In this document: piece by piece, positions 63,485-64,000 of the stretch | How positions within the stretch are numbered: position 1 is the stretch's first letter | Layout of the letters: each line of letters begins with the position of its first letter | Source: RH-AL1 sp965198485 | GTDB taxonomy: Bacteria; Pseudomonadota; Alphaproteobacteria; Rhizobiales; Beijerinckiaceae | Reading direction: 5' to 3' | Assembly (NCBI GenBank): GCA_965198485.1 | Contig: CBDAPQ010000005.1 | Coordinates: forward strand, 3,472,001-3,536,000 | DNA: 64,000 nucleotides | The notes under the pieces: model-generated | What the model saw: the letters and a program-made list of their open reading frames with translations, nothing else | Databases searched by the model: none | What the model was told of the DNA's origin: nothing | Translations under genes and position numbers: made by a program

Positions 63485-63590
63485 ATGAAAATTACTGTAA
63501 AGAAAATCACAAACAATATGATGGCACTAATGGGAATGTTTCTCATTTTAACCACCTCTAATTTAGAGCCTTACGTTCTTGTAGTCCCGG
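63485..63590 (+). pseudogene. AT-rich small membrane peptide start, interrupted by a palindromic element
   Basis: The ATG at 63485 opens MKITVKKITNNMMALMGMFL, then ILTTSNLEPYVLVVPG, a typical small signal or membrane peptide. From about 63584 the sequence is the GC-rich palindromic element, so the natural 3' end seems to be lost. The alternative is that the short frame is accidental. Confidence 0.3.
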
Positions 63591-63730
63591 GGGACCGCCG
63601 AAGGCGGTGGAGGGGCGGCCGTGCTGCCATGCGGGGCTTTTTCGCGAGCCCCGATCGGTCGAGATCGAGGAGGCGGCAGCCCCCTCCACCAAGCTTCGCG
63701 TGGTCCCCCTCCCCGCTTCGCGGAGGAGGA
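63584..63730 (+). repeat. Palindromic dispersed element, second copy
   Basis: Built of hairpins: ACCGCCGAAGGCGGT near 63594, a stem CGGGGCT/AGCCCCG near 63631-63652, CCACCAAGCTTCGCGTGG and CCTCCCCGCTTCGCGGAGG at the right end. The right half matches the element inside bchG (CAGCCCCCTCCACC followed by GG-rich end). It ends 11 bases from the CDF gene stop. Confidence 0.65.
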
Positions 63731-63741
63731 TTGGCCTGCCC

Positions 63742-64000
63742 CTACACCACCTCCTCCGGCGCCAGCGCGCACGCCGTCATCGCGCTGGTCTCGACCTGCA
63801 GCGTGGCGTGGCCGATGCCGTGCGTGGTGCGCAACGTGTGGCAGCACGCCATCAGGAACGCATCGCCGGGATGGCCGTCGGACATCACGAGGTGGACGGT
63901 GAGGGCCGTCTCGCTGGTGCTCATCGGCCAGATGTGGAGGTCGTGCAGGGCGTCGACGCCCGGCAGCGCGGCGAGGTAGCCGCGCACCGCGTCCGCACGG
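63742..64000 (-). CDS. Cation diffusion facilitator transporter, C-terminal part (cut by window end)
   Basis: About 86 residues of the C-terminal cytoplasmic domain are visible, read from the window edge to the stop at 63742. VDALHDLHIWPMSTSETALT and HLVMSDGHPGDAFLMACCHT, then GIGHATLQVET, match the zinc/cobalt/cadmium efflux family (CzcD/ZitB type). The membrane part lies outside the window. Confidence 0.88.
   Translation of the reverse strand, partial: RADAVRGYLAALPGVDALHDLHIWPMSTSETALTVHLVMSDGHPGDAFLMACCHTLRTTHGIGHATLQVETSAMTACALAPEEVV

Overview
The window is GC-rich and comes from an alphaproteobacterium, most likely of the Hyphomicrobiales (rhizobial) type, with the potential for anoxygenic phototrophy. 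Two things point there. First, the minus-strand flagellar block (about 2.06-13.07 kb) keeps the gene order of the rhizobial flagellar region: flgF-fliI-orf-flgB-flgC-fliE-flgG-flgA-flgI-motE-flgH-fliL-fliP-flagellin. Second, there is a bacteriochlorophyll gene set, bchH-bchG-bchP (34.8-40.9 kb). I cannot name the genus from the sequence alone.

Layout. 0-2 kb holds the end of a DUF6165-like gene and a TPR/glycosyltransferase-like protein convergent with flagellin. 2-13 kb is the flagellar operon (filament, rod, L and P rings, export ATPase and export gate). 13-17.3 kb carries a type II NADH dehydrogenase and glycolate oxidase subunits glcE-glcF. 17.3-20.1 kb has envelope genes (BTLCP protease, L,D-transpeptidase, DUF1467) around a decayed Crp/Fnr regulator. 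20.4-30.4 kb is housekeeping: carA, ychF, an NDUFA9-like protein, a CysZ/EI24-like protein, DUF992, GtrA, a frameshifted SPFH protein and a sigma-54 response regulator, plus a decayed Xre antitoxin. 30.6-34.6 kb encodes a large L,D-transpeptidase and a DUF882 peptidase-like protein. 34.6-40.9 kb is the bch operon with its control region. 40.9-46.6 kb has recJ, a DUF900 lipoprotein hydrolase, pcp and an AI-2E-type permease. 46.7-54.3 kb is a signalling block: one CheY-like protein and three hybrid histidine kinases. 54.4-61.3 kb has terC, a carboxymuconolactone decarboxylase-like gene, a third L,D-transpeptidase, a dienelactone hydrolase and ligD. 61.4-64 kb is accessory: a Phd/PemK-type toxin-antitoxin pair, an AT-rich islet with a secreted protein and broken small ORFs, a palindromic element, and the end of a CDF metal transporter.

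The most interesting part is the bch region. Its upstream region has two PpsR/CrtJ-type palindromes (TGTC-N10-GACA and cGTC-N10-GACA) spaced by 8 bp, and before them an interleaved a-b-a'-b' inverted-repeat structure and a 16-bp palindrome over the preceding stop codon. bchH has a one-base frameshift. bchG carries an in-frame N-terminal insertion made of a palindromic dispersed element, a relative of which lies at 63.6 kb. A second unrelated dispersed repeat occurs at about 20.2 and 61.3 kb. Four genes in the window are frameshifted or nonsense-interrupted (Crp/Fnr, Xre antitoxin, SPFH, bchH), so either local decay or sequence errors need to be resolved.
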